Below are positions 35,070 through 43,439 of a stretch of 64,000 nucleotides of DNA, one piece after another. Position 1 is the stretch's first letter, and each line of letters begins with the position of its first letter. The position numbers and the translations under genes were made by a program. The notes beneath the pieces were generated by a model. The model made no database searches and was not told where the DNA came from. It was given only the letters and a program-made list of their open reading frames with translations. Source of the stretch: Streptomyces sp. CG4 (GTDB taxonomy: Bacteria > Actinomycetota > Actinomycetes > Streptomycetales > Streptomycetaceae); contig NZ_CP163525.1 in assembly GCF_041080655.1 (NCBI RefSeq), positions 4,526,001-4,590,000 on the forward strand, given 5' to 3'.

Positions 35070-37667
35070 TCACAGCGTCTTCCCGGTCGCCGGGCCCACC
35101 AGCAGCCCCTCCCCGAAGCGGTCGACGCGGACCGTGTCGCCGTCCTTGACCTCGCCGGACAGGATCTCCTTGGCGAGGCGGTCGCCGATGGCGGTCTGGA
35201 CGAGGCGGCGCAGCGGGCGGGCGCCGTAGGCCGGGTCGTTGCCCTCCTCGGCGAGCCAGGCCAGCGCCTCCGGGGTGATGTCCAGGGTGAGCCGGCGCTC
35301 GGCGAGCCGCCTGCCCAGGCGGTCGATCTGGAGCTGCGCGATCCGCTCCAGCTCGGGCTTGGTCAGGGCCGAGAAGACCACCAGGTCGTCGAGCCGGTTG
35401 AGGAACTCCGGCTTGAACGAGGCCCGTACGGCCTCCAGGACCTGCTCCTTCTTCTCGTGCTCGCTGGTCGTCGGCTCGACCAGGTACTGGCTGCCCAGGT
35501 TGGAGGTGAGCACCAGGATGGTGTTGCGGAAGTCGACCGTGCGCCCCTGACCGTCCGTCAGGCGGCCGTCGTCCAGCACCTGGAGGAGGATGTCGAAGAC
35601 CTCGGGGTGGGCCTTCTCCACCTCGTCCAGCAGGACGACGCTGTACGGGCGGCGGCGGACGGCCTCGGTGAGCTGGCCGCCCTCCTCGTAGCCGACGTAG
35701 CCGGGGGGCGCGCCGACCAGGCGGGCCACGCTGTGCTTCTCGCTGTACTCGGACATGTCGATGCGGACCATGGCCCGCTCGTCGTCGAAGAGGAAGTCGG
35801 CGAGCGCCTTGGCGAGTTCGGTCTTGCCGACACCGGTCGGGCCGAGGAAGAGGAAGGAACCGGTCGGGCGGTCGGGGTCGGCGATCCCGGCCCGCGAGCG
35901 TCGTACGGCGTCGCTCACGGCCCGTACCGCCTCGGTCTGGCCGATGAGCCGCCGGCCCAGCTCGTCCTCCATCCGCAGCAGCTTCTGCGTCTCGCCCTCC
36001 AGCAGGCGGCCGGCCGGGATGCCGGTCCAGGCGGCGACCACGTCGGCGATGTCGTCGGAGCCGACCTCGTCCTTGACCATCGTGTCCCTGGCGGCCTCCT
36101 CCTCGGCCTCGGAGGCGGCCTCCAGCTCCTTCTCCAGCTGCGGGATCTCGCCGTAGAGCAGCTTGGCGGCGGTGTCGAAGTCGCCGTCGCGCTGGGCGCG
36201 TTCGGCCTGGCCGCGCAGGTCGTCCAGGCGTTCCTTCAGCTCGCCGACCCGGTTGAGGGACTGCTTCTCCTTCTCCCAGCGGGCGGTCAGGCCCCGCAGC
36301 TCCTCCTCCTTGTCGGCGAGGTCGCGGCGCAGCTTCTCCAGCCGGGCGAGGGAGGCGGGGTCGGTCTCCTTGCCGATCGCCAGCTCCTCCATCTTCAGCC
36401 GGTCGACGGAGCGCTGGAGTTCGTCGATCTCGACGGGGGACGAGTCGATCTCCATGCGGAGGCGGGAGGCGGCCTCGTCGACCAGGTCGATGGCCTTGTC
36501 GGGCAGGAAGCGGGAGGTGATGTACCGGTCGGAGAGGGTCGCGGCAGCCACCAGCGCGCTGTCGGCGATCTGCACCTTGTGGTGGGCCTCGTACCGGCCC
36601 TTCAGGCCGCGCAGGATCGCGACGGTGTCCTCGACGGTCGGCTCGGCGACCAGCACCTGCTGGAAGCGGCGCTCCAGCGCGGGGTCCTTCTCGATCCGCT
36701 CGCGGTACTCGTCGAGCGTGGTCGCGCCGACCATGCGCAGCTCACCGCGGGCGAGCATGGGCTTGAGCATGTTGCCCGCGTCCATCGCGGAGTCGCCGCC
36801 GGCACCGGCCCCGACGACGGTGTGCAGCTCGTCGATGAAGGTGATGATCTGCCCGTCGGAGTCCTTGATCTCGGCGAGGACGGCCTTGAGCCGCTCCTCG
36901 AACTCACCGCGGTACTTGGCGCCGGCCACCATCGCACCGAGGTCGAGCGCCACCAGCCGCTTGTTCTTCAGCGACTCGGGCACGTCCCCCTTGACGATCC
37001 GCTGCGCGAGCCCCTCGACGACGGCGGTCTTGCCGACACCGGGCTCACCGATGAGGACCGGGTTGTTCTTGGTCCTCCGGCTCAGCACCTGCACGACCCG
37101 CCGGATCTCCTGGTCCCGCCCGATGACCGGGTCGAGCCGGCCCTCGCGGGCGGCGGCGGTGAAGTCGGTGCCGAACTTCTCCAGGGCCTTGTACTGACCC
37201 TCGGGGTCGGCGGTGGTCACGCGACGTCCTCCCCTGGCCTTCTTGAAGGCCTCCAGCAGCTTCTTCGCATCGGCGCCCTGGCGCACCAGCAGCTCGCCGG
37301 CGGCCCCGCCCTTGGCGGCGGTGCCGATCAGCAGATGCTCGGTCGACAGATAGTCGTCGCCGAGGTCCTTCGCGCGCTCCGCGGCGTCGGCGAGCACGGC
37401 CAGCAGCTCCCGGCCCGGCTGCGGGGGCGCGACCGTGGATCCGGTCACGCTGGGCAGCGCGGCCAGCAGCTTCTCCGCACCCGCGCGTACGGCCGCCTGG
37501 TCGGCCTCCACGGCCGCGAGCAGGTCGGTGATGTTCTCGTTGTCCTGGCCCTGAAGCAGCGCCAGCAGCAGGTGAGCCGGGGTGAGGTCCGCGTGCCCCT
37601 CGGTCACGGCCCGGTTGCTCGCCGCGTTGATCGCGTCCCGGCTCCTGTTGGTCAGCTCGGCGTCCAC
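35070..37667 (-). CDS. clpB: Protein disaggregase ClpB
   Basis: 865 aa AAA+ chaperone that pulls proteins out of aggregates together with DnaK. Order: Clp N-domain repeats (1-145), first nucleotide domain with Walker A GEPGVGKTAVVEG, coiled middle domain (about 400-520, KMEELAIGKETDPASLARLEKLR), second nucleotide domain with GPTGVGKTELAKAL and FLNRLDDLVVF. Upstream lies an HspR-type inverted repeat, so it belongs to the HspR regulon like dnaK. Minus-strand start at 37667. Confidence 0.97.
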   Translation of the reverse strand: MDAELTNRSRDAINAASNRAVTEGHADLTPAHLLLALLQGQDNENITDLLAAVEADQAAVRAGAEKLLAALPSVTGSTVAPPQPGRELLAVLADAAERAKDLGDDYLSTEHLLIGTAAKGGAAGELLVRQGADAKKLLEAFKKARGGRRVTTADPEGQYKALEKFGTDFTAAAREGRLDPVIGRDQEIRRVVQVLSRRTKNNPVLIGEPGVGKTAVVEGLAQRIVKGDVPESLKNKRLVALDLGAMVAGAKYRGEFEERLKAVLAEIKDSDGQIITFIDELHTVVGAGAGGDSAMDAGNMLKPMLARGELRMVGATTLDEYRERIEKDPALERRFQQVLVAEPTVEDTVAILRGLKGRYEAHHKVQIADSALVAAATLSDRYITSRFLPDKAIDLVDEAASRLRMEIDSSPVEIDELQRSVDRLKMEELAIGKETDPASLARLEKLRRDLADKEEELRGLTARWEKEKQSLNRVGELKERLDDLRGQAERAQRDGDFDTAAKLLYGEIPQLEKELEAASEAEEEAARDTMVKDEVGSDDIADVVAAWTGIPAGRLLEGETQKLLRMEDELGRRLIGQTEAVRAVSDAVRRSRAGIADPDRPTGSFLFLGPTGVGKTELAKALADFLFDDERAMVRIDMSEYSEKHSVARLVGAPPGYVGYEEGGQLTEAVRRRPYSVVLLDEVEKAHPEVFDILLQVLDDGRLTDGQGRTVDFRNTILVLTSNLGSQYLVEPTTSEHEKKEQVLEAVRASFKPEFLNRLDDLVVFSALTKPELERIAQLQIDRLGRRLAERRLTLDITPEALAWLAEEGNDPAYGARPLRRLVQTAIGDRLAKEILSGEVKDGDTVRVDRFGEGLLVGPATGKTL

Positions 37668-37726
37668 GTCGTCCGTTCTCCTCCTCGGCCACAGTCTCCA
37701 CTGCTGACTTAACCAGCGTACACAAA

Positions 37727-37747
37727 GTTGAGTCTATTCCGCTCAAG
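37727..37747 (-). promoter_or_regulatory. HAIR operator (HspR site) upstream of clpB
   Basis: GTTGAGT-N7-GCTCAAG matches the HspR-associated inverted repeat CTTGAGT-N7-ACTCAAG at 12 of 14 defined bases, with one mismatch in each arm. It lies 60-80 bases before the clpB start, overlapping the likely -35 (TTGAGC on the clpB strand). HspR with DnaK as co-repressor is the established regulator of such sites. Confidence 0.8.
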
Positions 37748-37783
37748 GTAGGCGGGAAGCGGCGCGGGGGCTAGGTTGCGGGC

Positions 37784-38176
37784 ATGCCGATCCACTCTGA
37801 GCAGTACCTGGAGTTCTGGCGAGAACGCCACCTGTGCACCCTGACGACGCTCCGCCCCGACGGCAGTCCGCATGTGGTCCCGGTGGGGGTGACGTACGAC
37901 GCGGAGGCCGGGCTGGCCAGAGTGATCACCGCGGGGACCAGCGCGAAGGTGCGGCATGTGCGCGCGGCCGGGCCCGAGGGCGCGCGGGTCGCGGTGTGCC
38001 AGGTGGCCGGCCGGCGCTGGGCGACGCTGGAAGGGCGCGCACGGGTGCGGACGGAACCGGAACGGGTCGCCGAGGCGGTACGGCGCTACGCCGAGCGCTA
38101 CAAGCGGACGCCGGGGCCGAATCCGGCGCGCGTGGTGATCGAGATCACGGTGGAACGAGCGCTGGGGAACGGCTGA
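37784..38176 (+). CDS. PPOX-class F420/FMN-dependent oxidoreductase
   Basis: 130 aa split-barrel protein. Family marks are LCTLTTLRPDGSPHVVPVGVTYD and KVRHVRAAG, then GRRWATLEGRARV. Actinobacterial members bind F420 or FMN and reduce small substrates in the cytosol. Start ATG 37784. It is divergent from clpB across the HAIR region and ends before a strong terminator. Confidence 0.88.
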   Translation: MPIHSEQYLEFWRERHLCTLTTLRPDGSPHVVPVGVTYDAEAGLARVITAGTSAKVRHVRAAGPEGARVAVCQVAGRRWATLEGRARVRTEPERVAEAVRRYAERYKRTPGPNPARVVIEITVERALGNG

Positions 38177-38239
38177 GATGACCGAAAACCTTCAGCCACC
38201 CTGCCGACGCCCTCATACCCGGACATATCCCCACAGACT

Positions 38240-38280
38240 GCAGCGGCGTCACCGTGTTCAGGTCACGGTGACGCCGCTGC
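38240..38280. terminator. Strong bidirectional stem-loop
   Basis: A perfect 17-bp stem (GCAGCGGCGTCACCGTG / CACGGTGACGCCGCTGC) with a 7-base loop, midway between two convergent genes (the PPOX gene and the Rieske-like gene). It probably stops transcription from both sides. Confidence 0.8.
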
Positions 38281-38322
38281 GGGGGAAGCACCTGAGCGAT
38301 CTTTTACGACGGGGGAATCGCG

Positions 38323-38658
38323 TCAGGCACTGCGGGGGGTGGCCGAGATGGTCCTCACGTCGTGGTCCGTCGGCCCGCTGAGCCGATGGTCCCGCTGGTC
38401 GAGGTTGACAAAGATCATTCCGTACCGGATGGCGCATCGCACCGGCTGGGGCGCGCCCCGCGGCTTGCGCAGGCACCGGTACGCCCGTACGTCCTCGTCG
38501 TCGTCCCGCGTCACGACGACCGGCTCACCGAACACGGTCACCATCAGCGAGTCGCCGCTGTGGGGGATGGCGGTGACCAGGTCGATGAAGTGCCAGCCGG
38601 AGCGGTAGGCCGTGGCCATTTCACGCCGGAAGGAGCGGTCGTCGGGTGGAGTCGTCAT
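38323..38658 (-). CDS. Small Rieske-like protein lacking iron-sulfur ligands
   Basis: 111 aa. The middle, HSGDSLMVTVFGEPVVVTRDDDEDVRAYRCL, closely follows the start of Rieske ferredoxin domains of ring-hydroxylating oxygenases (GDS...v.vlGepvvvtRd.dG.vrAf...C.HR). The end, RYGMIFVNLDQRD, matches the later GWIFVNLD block. The CxH pair reads CLR, and the second C-x2-H pair is missing with the loop shortened, so no [2Fe-2S] cluster is expected. ATG 38658 overlaps the stop of the DSSW peptide gene by 4 bases, so both are made together. It may bind the peptide or act as a regulatory subunit; this is speculative. Confidence 0.7.
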   Translation of the reverse strand: MTTPPDDRSFRREMATAYRSGWHFIDLVTAIPHSGDSLMVTVFGEPVVVTRDDDEDVRAYRCLRKPRGAPQPVRCAIRYGMIFVNLDQRDHRLSGPTDHDVRTISATPRSA

Positions 38659-38906
38659 GACCGCACGATCCAGCTGCTGTCACTCGGGGCGACCCACGAA
38701 CTGTCACCCGGGGCACCGGATGCCGCGATCACCCAACTGCTGTCACCCGAAGCGGCGGCAGCCACGCGCCAACTGCTGTCCTGCGCGGCGGCATCACTCT
38801 TCGTCCCCGCGTGGCCGGTCAGCGCCCCGAAGGCCAGTGCGGCGGAGAAGGCGGCGACAAGCGCCGAGCGAAGCATTCTCTTATGCATAGTCGGCTTCGT
38901 CCTCAT
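38655..38906 (-). CDS. Secreted small protein with four DSSW repeats
   Basis: 83 aa. ATG 38906 has GAGGTGA 7 bases upstream. A classical signal peptide runs to about residue 33 (basic MRTKPTMHKRMLR, then a hydrophobic core ending GALTGHA). The mature part has about 50 residues with the tetrapeptide DSSW at 43-46, 55-58, 68-71 and 76-79, separated by Ala/Gly/Val/Ser stretches, and no Cys. The codons for the repeats differ, so this is conserved protein sequence rather than recent DNA duplication. It is first in a coupled pair with the Rieske-like gene and divergent from a LuxR-type regulator. No family recognised; a signal or matrix peptide is possible. Confidence 0.78.
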   Translation of the reverse strand: MRTKPTMHKRMLRSALVAAFSAALAFGALTGHAGTKSDAAAQDSSWRVAAAASGDSSWVIAASGAPGDSSWVAPSDSSWIVRS

Positions 38907-39019
38907 TTGAAGGTCACCTCTCCCCCGTCCGAATACGACGATGGCCCATTCCGGCACGTCATGGCCACACAATCGATGCATCATGTTCCTGCACGTTCAG
39001 GACCCTGGGGGGTGGAGAT

Positions 39020-40003
39020 TTGGCGATAAATGAGACTAAGCGGACACATCCCCACGGGCTGACCGACCTGTGCGAGGACGGGCGCCGCCTTTACGGGAAC
39101 GCTCTCCGGACGGGACGACTGGCCCGTGCGGATGTGGAACCCGCCCCGTGTTTGATGGAGTTCGCCCTCCTTCATCCCGACCCGGACGACCCCAACTGGC
39201 TGCGCCCGGTACCCCCCTCGATCGCCCTGGCCCAGCGACTCAACCCGATCGAGCACGAGATCAGTCAGCGACGGCGCCAGTCCATCGAACTCGCCGATGC
39301 TTTCGAGCCGTTCATGAGCATCAGTGCCCAGCCGACGGCCACCACGCACTCGATCACTGTGCTGGAAGGACTCGACCGGATCAACGCGGCGCTGGATCTG
39401 GCCACGACCCAGTGCCAGAGCGAGATGCTCACCGTGCAGCCGAGCCGCCGGCGGCTCGAACACACCCTCACCAAAGCGCTGGAGCGCGACCGCCCCCTGA
39501 TCGAACGCGGCTGCCGGATAAGGACTCTCTACCAGCACCCGGCCCGCTACAGCCCGGAGACGCTCGCCTACGTGGCCCAGTTCACCGACGGCAAGGTGGA
39601 GTACCGCACCATCGACGAACTCGTCGAGCGGCTGATCGTCTGCGACGAGACCGTGGCCTTCATCCCGACGCGGGACGACGGGGAGATCGCCCTGGAACTC
39701 CGGCATCCGGGGCTCGTCCGCTATCTGATCAAGGTCTTCGAGTTCATGTGGGCCCGCGCGGTTCCGCTGAGCGCCGGCGCCCCCTACGAGACCGCCCCCG
39801 ACGGCATCACCGAGATCCAGCACTCCATCGCCAAGCTGCTGGTCGAGGGGCATGTCGACGAGGCCATCGCGCGGCGCCTGGGCATGAACGTGCGCACCTG
39901 CCGGGCCCACATCGCCAAGCTCGCCACCGCGCTGGGCAGCGGCAGCCGGGCCCAACTCGGCTTCCTCATCGCGCAGTCGGGGATGCTGGAACAGGATCTC
40001 TGA
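39020..40003 (+). CDS. LuxR-type HTH regulator with TrmB/PLD-like sensing domain, paralogue 1
   Basis: 327 aa from TTG 39020 (GGTGGAG just upstream; no in-frame ATG or GTG fits as well). The N-terminal third holds the block PCLMEFALLHPDPDDPNWLRP. The centre (SITVLEGLDRINAALDLATTQCQSEMLTVQPS ... VAFIPTRDDGEIALELRHPGLVRYL) resembles the TrmB/phospholipase-D-like effector domain. The end is a GerE-type HTH, IAKLLVEGHVDEAIARRLGMNVRTCRAHIAKL. No receiver domain is present, so a ligand or partner probably controls it. It is divergent from the DSSW-peptide gene across 113 bases and is the likeliest regulator of that pair. Confidence 0.85.
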   Translation: MAINETKRTHPHGLTDLCEDGRRLYGNALRTGRLARADVEPAPCLMEFALLHPDPDDPNWLRPVPPSIALAQRLNPIEHEISQRRRQSIELADAFEPFMSISAQPTATTHSITVLEGLDRINAALDLATTQCQSEMLTVQPSRRRLEHTLTKALERDRPLIERGCRIRTLYQHPARYSPETLAYVAQFTDGKVEYRTIDELVERLIVCDETVAFIPTRDDGEIALELRHPGLVRYLIKVFEFMWARAVPLSAGAPYETAPDGITEIQHSIAKLLVEGHVDEAIARRLGMNVRTCRAHIAKLATALGSGSRAQLGFLIAQSGMLEQDL

Positions 40004-40016
40004 CGCCCGACGGAAC

Positions 40017-41057
40017 AAGAGGCTCGCCTGGACGACACCTGCGCACCGGCACGGCCCGCAGGAGCTGTGCGCAACGGGACTGGAGCTGTACGGCCGCGCC
40101 CTGCGCGAGGGGTCCGTGCCGGAACACGAGGCCGCCGAGGCGCCCTGCGTGATCCGGTCCGGGCTGCTCCAGCTGGACCTCGACGACGTGCACCGGCTGC
40201 GTCCCGTCGCCCCGGCCCTGGCCCTTCCCCGCCTGCTGCGCGGCATCGCCGAGGACATCGCCCTGCGGCGGCGGGCCGAGACCCGTCCGGCCGAGGCCTT
40301 CGAGCCGCTGCCGGCGCTCGGCACCGGCCCCGCGCCGGACGCGGGCACCGGGCTGATCACCCTGCTCAGCGGTGTCGAGCGGATCAGCGACGCCATCCGG
40401 CACGCCATGCTCCGCTCCTGCGACGAGGTCCTCACCATCCAGCCGGGCGGCAAGCGCCCCGTCCCGGTCCTGGCCGCCGCCCTGCCCATGGAACAGGAGC
40501 TGCTGTCGCGGGGCGGCCGTATGCGCACCCTCTACCGGCACACCACGCGGTACGACCCGGCGGTTCTCGCCCACTACGAGTGCCTGGACGGCGACGTCGA
40601 GGTACGCACCCTCGACCAGTGCCCCGGCAGGCAACGATTGCCCGTCGGGGCGAACGTTGCCTGTTGGGGCACTAGGTCCCCGACCGCCTCATCGTCCTCG
40701 ACCGGGCGGTCGCCTTCGTCCCCGCCAACGCGGACCGGACGGTGGCCGCGGAGATCCGCCATCCCCCGCTCGTCGCCTACCTGGCCACCGCGTTCGACCG
40801 CCTCTGGCGCCTGGCGACCCCCATGTACCCGGAAGCCGTCCAGCGTCCCGCCCTCAACGGCGTCACGCCCCGCCGGCGCGCCATCGCGGCCTCCTGGTCG
40901 AGGGCCACACGGATGTCGTCATCGCCCACCGGCTCGGCATGAACGTCCGCACGGCCCGGCTGCACATCGCCAAGCTCGCCGCCACCCTCGGCAGCCCAGC
41001 CGGGCCCAGCTGGGCCATCTCATCGCACGCTCGGGGATTCTTGATCGGCAGCCGTGA
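40017..41057 (+). pseudogene. LuxR-type HTH regulator, paralogue 2, broken
   Basis: Homologous to paralogues 1 and 3 along its whole length, but spread over several frames. Readable pieces are LYGRALREGSVPEHEAAEAPC, LLSGVERISDAIRHAMLRSCDEVLTIQPGG, LIVLDRAVAFVPANADRTV, LLVEGHTDVVIAHRLGMNVRTARLHIAKL and SRAQLGHLIARSGILDRQP. The first break is a 56-bp palindromic insertion at 40620. The second, near 40884, looks like a one-base deletion before the HTH; the third, near 41000, is another small indel. No ATG or GTG start is evident in the upstream part, so the 5' end is unclear. The last 38 bases overlap the convergent paralogue 3. Confidence 0.85.
40618..40675. mobile_element. Small palindromic insertion (MITE/REP-like) in regulator paralogue 2
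   Basis: AGTGCCCCggCAGGCAACG (40618-40636) pairs with CGTTGCCTgttGGGGCACT (40655-40673) at 17 of 19 positions. Removing 56 bases (40620-40675) restores the frame from CTC GAC CAG to GTC CCC GAC and the paralogue alignment. AG stands at both junctions, consistent with a 2-bp target duplication. It has no coding capacity, so it would need a transposase in trans. Confidence 0.7.
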
Positions 41058-42066
41058 GCGCGCCGGCCGGCAGCGCGGAGCCGCGGTGGCCGTCCAGGCC
41101 GACCTGGGCGATCCGCACGCCCAGCTGGGTACGGCTGGCCGCGCCGAGGGTCTCCGACAGGCGGGCGATATGGGCGCGGCAGGTGCGCACGCTGATGCCG
41201 AGCCGCTCGGCGATCACCGCGTCCTGGTGGCCCTCGGCGAGCAGCGCGGCGATGGACTGCTCGCGGTGCGAGATGCCCTCGATGCCGGTGTCCGGCAGGG
41301 GCGCCGTCAGCGGGATCGCTAGGCGCCAGAGCCGCTCGAAGACCGTCACCAGGTACTCCACGAGGGCCGGGTGGCGCAGTTCCAGGGCCATCGTGCGGTC
41401 GGCGTTGGCGGGGATGAAGGCCACCGTGCGGTCGAACAGGATGAGGCGGTCGATCACCTCGTCCAGCGTCCTGGCCTCGACCGTGTCGCCCATCAGCTCC
41501 AGGTAGTTGAGCAGCCCCTGCCCGTGCCGGGCCACATGCGTGTACAGGTCGCGCATCCGCACGCCCCGGCCGCGCAGGGCCAGCGCCCGGTGCAGCCCCT
41601 CGGTCAGCTCGGCCTCCCGGCGGATGCCGCCCGGCTGCACGGTGAGCACCTCGGTCGTGCACGCCTCGGTCGCCTCGTCCATCGCGGCCTGGATCCGGGA
41701 GAGCCCGTCCAGCACCCGGATCGCACTGCCCTCGGCCGGTGCGGCCAGGGCGCCCAGCTGACGGCCGAGACCGGCGTACCACTCGAAGGCGGCCACCGCC
41801 GAGCCCACCCGCCGCTGGCTCTCGCTGACCTCGTCGTAGACCCCGCGCAGCAGCCTGGTCATGACCTCCTGCGGGGAGGTCGGCACCAGCCAGTCCATGT
41901 CGTCCGGGTCCGGGTGCAGCAGGGCCAGCTCCAGCAGGCAGGGCACCGCCTCGGCATCAGTACGGGGCACGCGCCCGCGGCGCACGGCCCGTGAGTACAC
42001 CCGATCCCCGGCCGCGCACAGCCGGTCGGCGCCGTGTGGATGCTGCTCCGCCCCGCGCCCGGCCAT
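41020..42066 (-). CDS. LuxR-type HTH regulator with TrmB/PLD-like sensing domain, paralogue 3
   Basis: 348 aa from ATG 42066. It shares all blocks with paralogue 1: PCLLELALLHPDPDDMDWLVP near residue 40, the effector domain (IRVLDGLSRIQAAMDEAT ... VAFIPANADRTMALELRHPALVEYLV), and the HTH IAALLAEGHQDAVIAERLGISVRTCRAHIARL. The C-terminal extension of about 25 residues beyond the HTH reads over the end of paralogue 2 and may be fortuitous. The promoter region is 42067-42332. It is convergent with paralogue 2 and may regulate the same peptide locus. Confidence 0.85.
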   Translation of the reverse strand: MAGRGAEQHPHGADRLCAAGDRVYSRAVRRGRVPRTDAEAVPCLLELALLHPDPDDMDWLVPTSPQEVMTRLLRGVYDEVSESQRRVGSAVAAFEWYAGLGRQLGALAAPAEGSAIRVLDGLSRIQAAMDEATEACTTEVLTVQPGGIRREAELTEGLHRALALRGRGVRMRDLYTHVARHGQGLLNYLELMGDTVEARTLDEVIDRLILFDRTVAFIPANADRTMALELRHPALVEYLVTVFERLWRLAIPLTAPLPDTGIEGISHREQSIAALLAEGHQDAVIAERLGISVRTCRAHIARLSETLGAASRTQLGVRIAQVGLDGHRGSALPAGALTAADQESPSVR

Positions 42067-42332
42067 CGTGCATTTCACCCCCGGTGTGCTGCCACTTCCG
42101 CAGCGCAACTATGCGCGGCGCCGACCGGGTCCGCAACACGGCTCACCCCAACAGGGCCGCCGCAAAACGCCGTTATGTCCGGGTATCGGGCATGCTCCGC
42201 CCCTCGCATTGCAACAAGCTGAAGGTGGTGGGGCCGGATCACGCCAGGCATCGTTGATCCGGCCGCATCGCGCCCACGGGGGTGGCGCCATGCGGCAGGC
42301 CCGGCCGGTGCGCCAGGGCGCGGCCCGAGGGT

Positions 42333-43439
42333 CTACTTCAGGCCGATCGCCGCGCAGGCCGCCCGGTACTTGGCGGTGCAGATGTCGTCCACGGTGTAGA
42401 TGCCGTCCGCGAGGACCGTGGACTTGATGTTGCTCTTGGTCAGGGCGACCGGCTGGATCAGCTTGGCCGGGATGCTCTTGTCCGTGGGGCTGTCGACCTT
42501 GTCCTGGGTGAGCGCGTCGAACTGGATGTCCTTGCCCTGGACCCTGGCGACGGCCATCTGCGCGGCGGCCTCGGCCTCGTCGGGGTAGGCCTTGTAGACG
42601 CTCATGTACTGCTCGCCGAGCACGATCCGCTGCACCGCGTCGAGTTCCGCGTCCTGGCCGGTGACCGGGGGCAGGCTGGTGACACCGGCGGCCTTCAGGG
42701 CCTTGATGACACCGCCGGCCATGCCGTCGTTGGCGGCGTAGACGCCGGCGATGTTGTTCTTGCCGATCGCGTTGATGGCCTTGGCCATGTTGGATTCGGC
42801 GAGCTCCGGCTTCCAGTCCGTGGTGTCGTACGTCGCCGCGATCGTCACCTTGCCGGTCAGCTCGGAGAGCGCGCCCTCCTTGAACTGCTTGGCGTTCGGG
42901 TCGGTGGGCGAGCCGTTCACCATGACGATCTTGGAGGAGGAGTCGGCGCTCGAACCGAGTCCCGACAGCAGGGTGCGGCCCTGCACCTCGCCGACCAGTT
43001 CGTTGTCGAAGGAGACATAGGCGTCGATCGGGCCCTCGGCGAGACGGTCGTAGGCGATGACCGGAATGCCCGCGTCCTTGGCCTTCTTCACCTCGGCGGC
43101 GATCGCGTGCGAGTCGACGGCGTCGAGCAGAATGACGTCGACCTTCTCGTCGATCATCTTCTGCAGCTGCGAGGCCTGCTGGGAGGCGTCGGCGTTCGCA
43201 TTCGCGTACTCGACCGTCCCCTTCTGGCCGGTGAGTTCGGCCACCTTGCGCTTGATGATGGGGAAGTCGAACTTGTCGTAACGGGTGTTGGCCTTCTCCG
43301 GCAGCAGCAGGCCCACGGTGAGGTCGTTGCCCTTGCTCGGGCTCGCGTCCCCGCCGGCCCCCGTCGCGTTCAGCACCCCACAGCCGGCGAGCGAGAGGGT
43401 CATCGTGGACGCGACCACGGATATGGCGATACGACGCAT
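42333..43439 (-). CDS. Sugar-binding lipoprotein of an ABC importer (xylose/ribose type)
   Basis: About 368 aa from ATG 43439 (GTG 43451 is possible). The lipobox LSLAGC ends the signal peptide, so the mature protein is tethered to the outer face of the membrane. The periplasmic-binding-protein fold follows: LTVGLLLPEKANTRYDKFDFP, VDVILLDAVDSHAIAAEVKKA, VYAANDGMAGGVIKAL and VTGQDAELDAVQRIVLGEQ, closest to XylF-like pentose-binding proteins. No permease or ATPase gene is adjacent, so it must share components encoded elsewhere or act as a sensor. Confidence 0.88.
   Translation of the reverse strand: MRRIAISVVASTMTLSLAGCGVLNATGAGGDASPSKGNDLTVGLLLPEKANTRYDKFDFPIIKRKVAELTGQKGTVEYANANADASQQASQLQKMIDEKVDVILLDAVDSHAIAAEVKKAKDAGIPVIAYDRLAEGPIDAYVSFDNELVGEVQGRTLLSGLGSSADSSSKIVMVNGSPTDPNAKQFKEGALSELTGKVTIAATYDTTDWKPELAESNMAKAINAIGKNNIAGVYAANDGMAGGVIKALKAAGVTSLPPVTGQDAELDAVQRIVLGEQYMSVYKAYPDEAEAAAQMAVARVQGKDIQFDALTQDKVDSPTDKSIPAKLIQPVALTKSNIKSTVLADGIYTVDDICTAKYRAACAAIGLK

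Noticed and set aside
34923..37712. 929-codon plus-strand open frame
   Set aside because: Antisense of clpB, whose AAA+ motifs are unambiguous on the minus strand.
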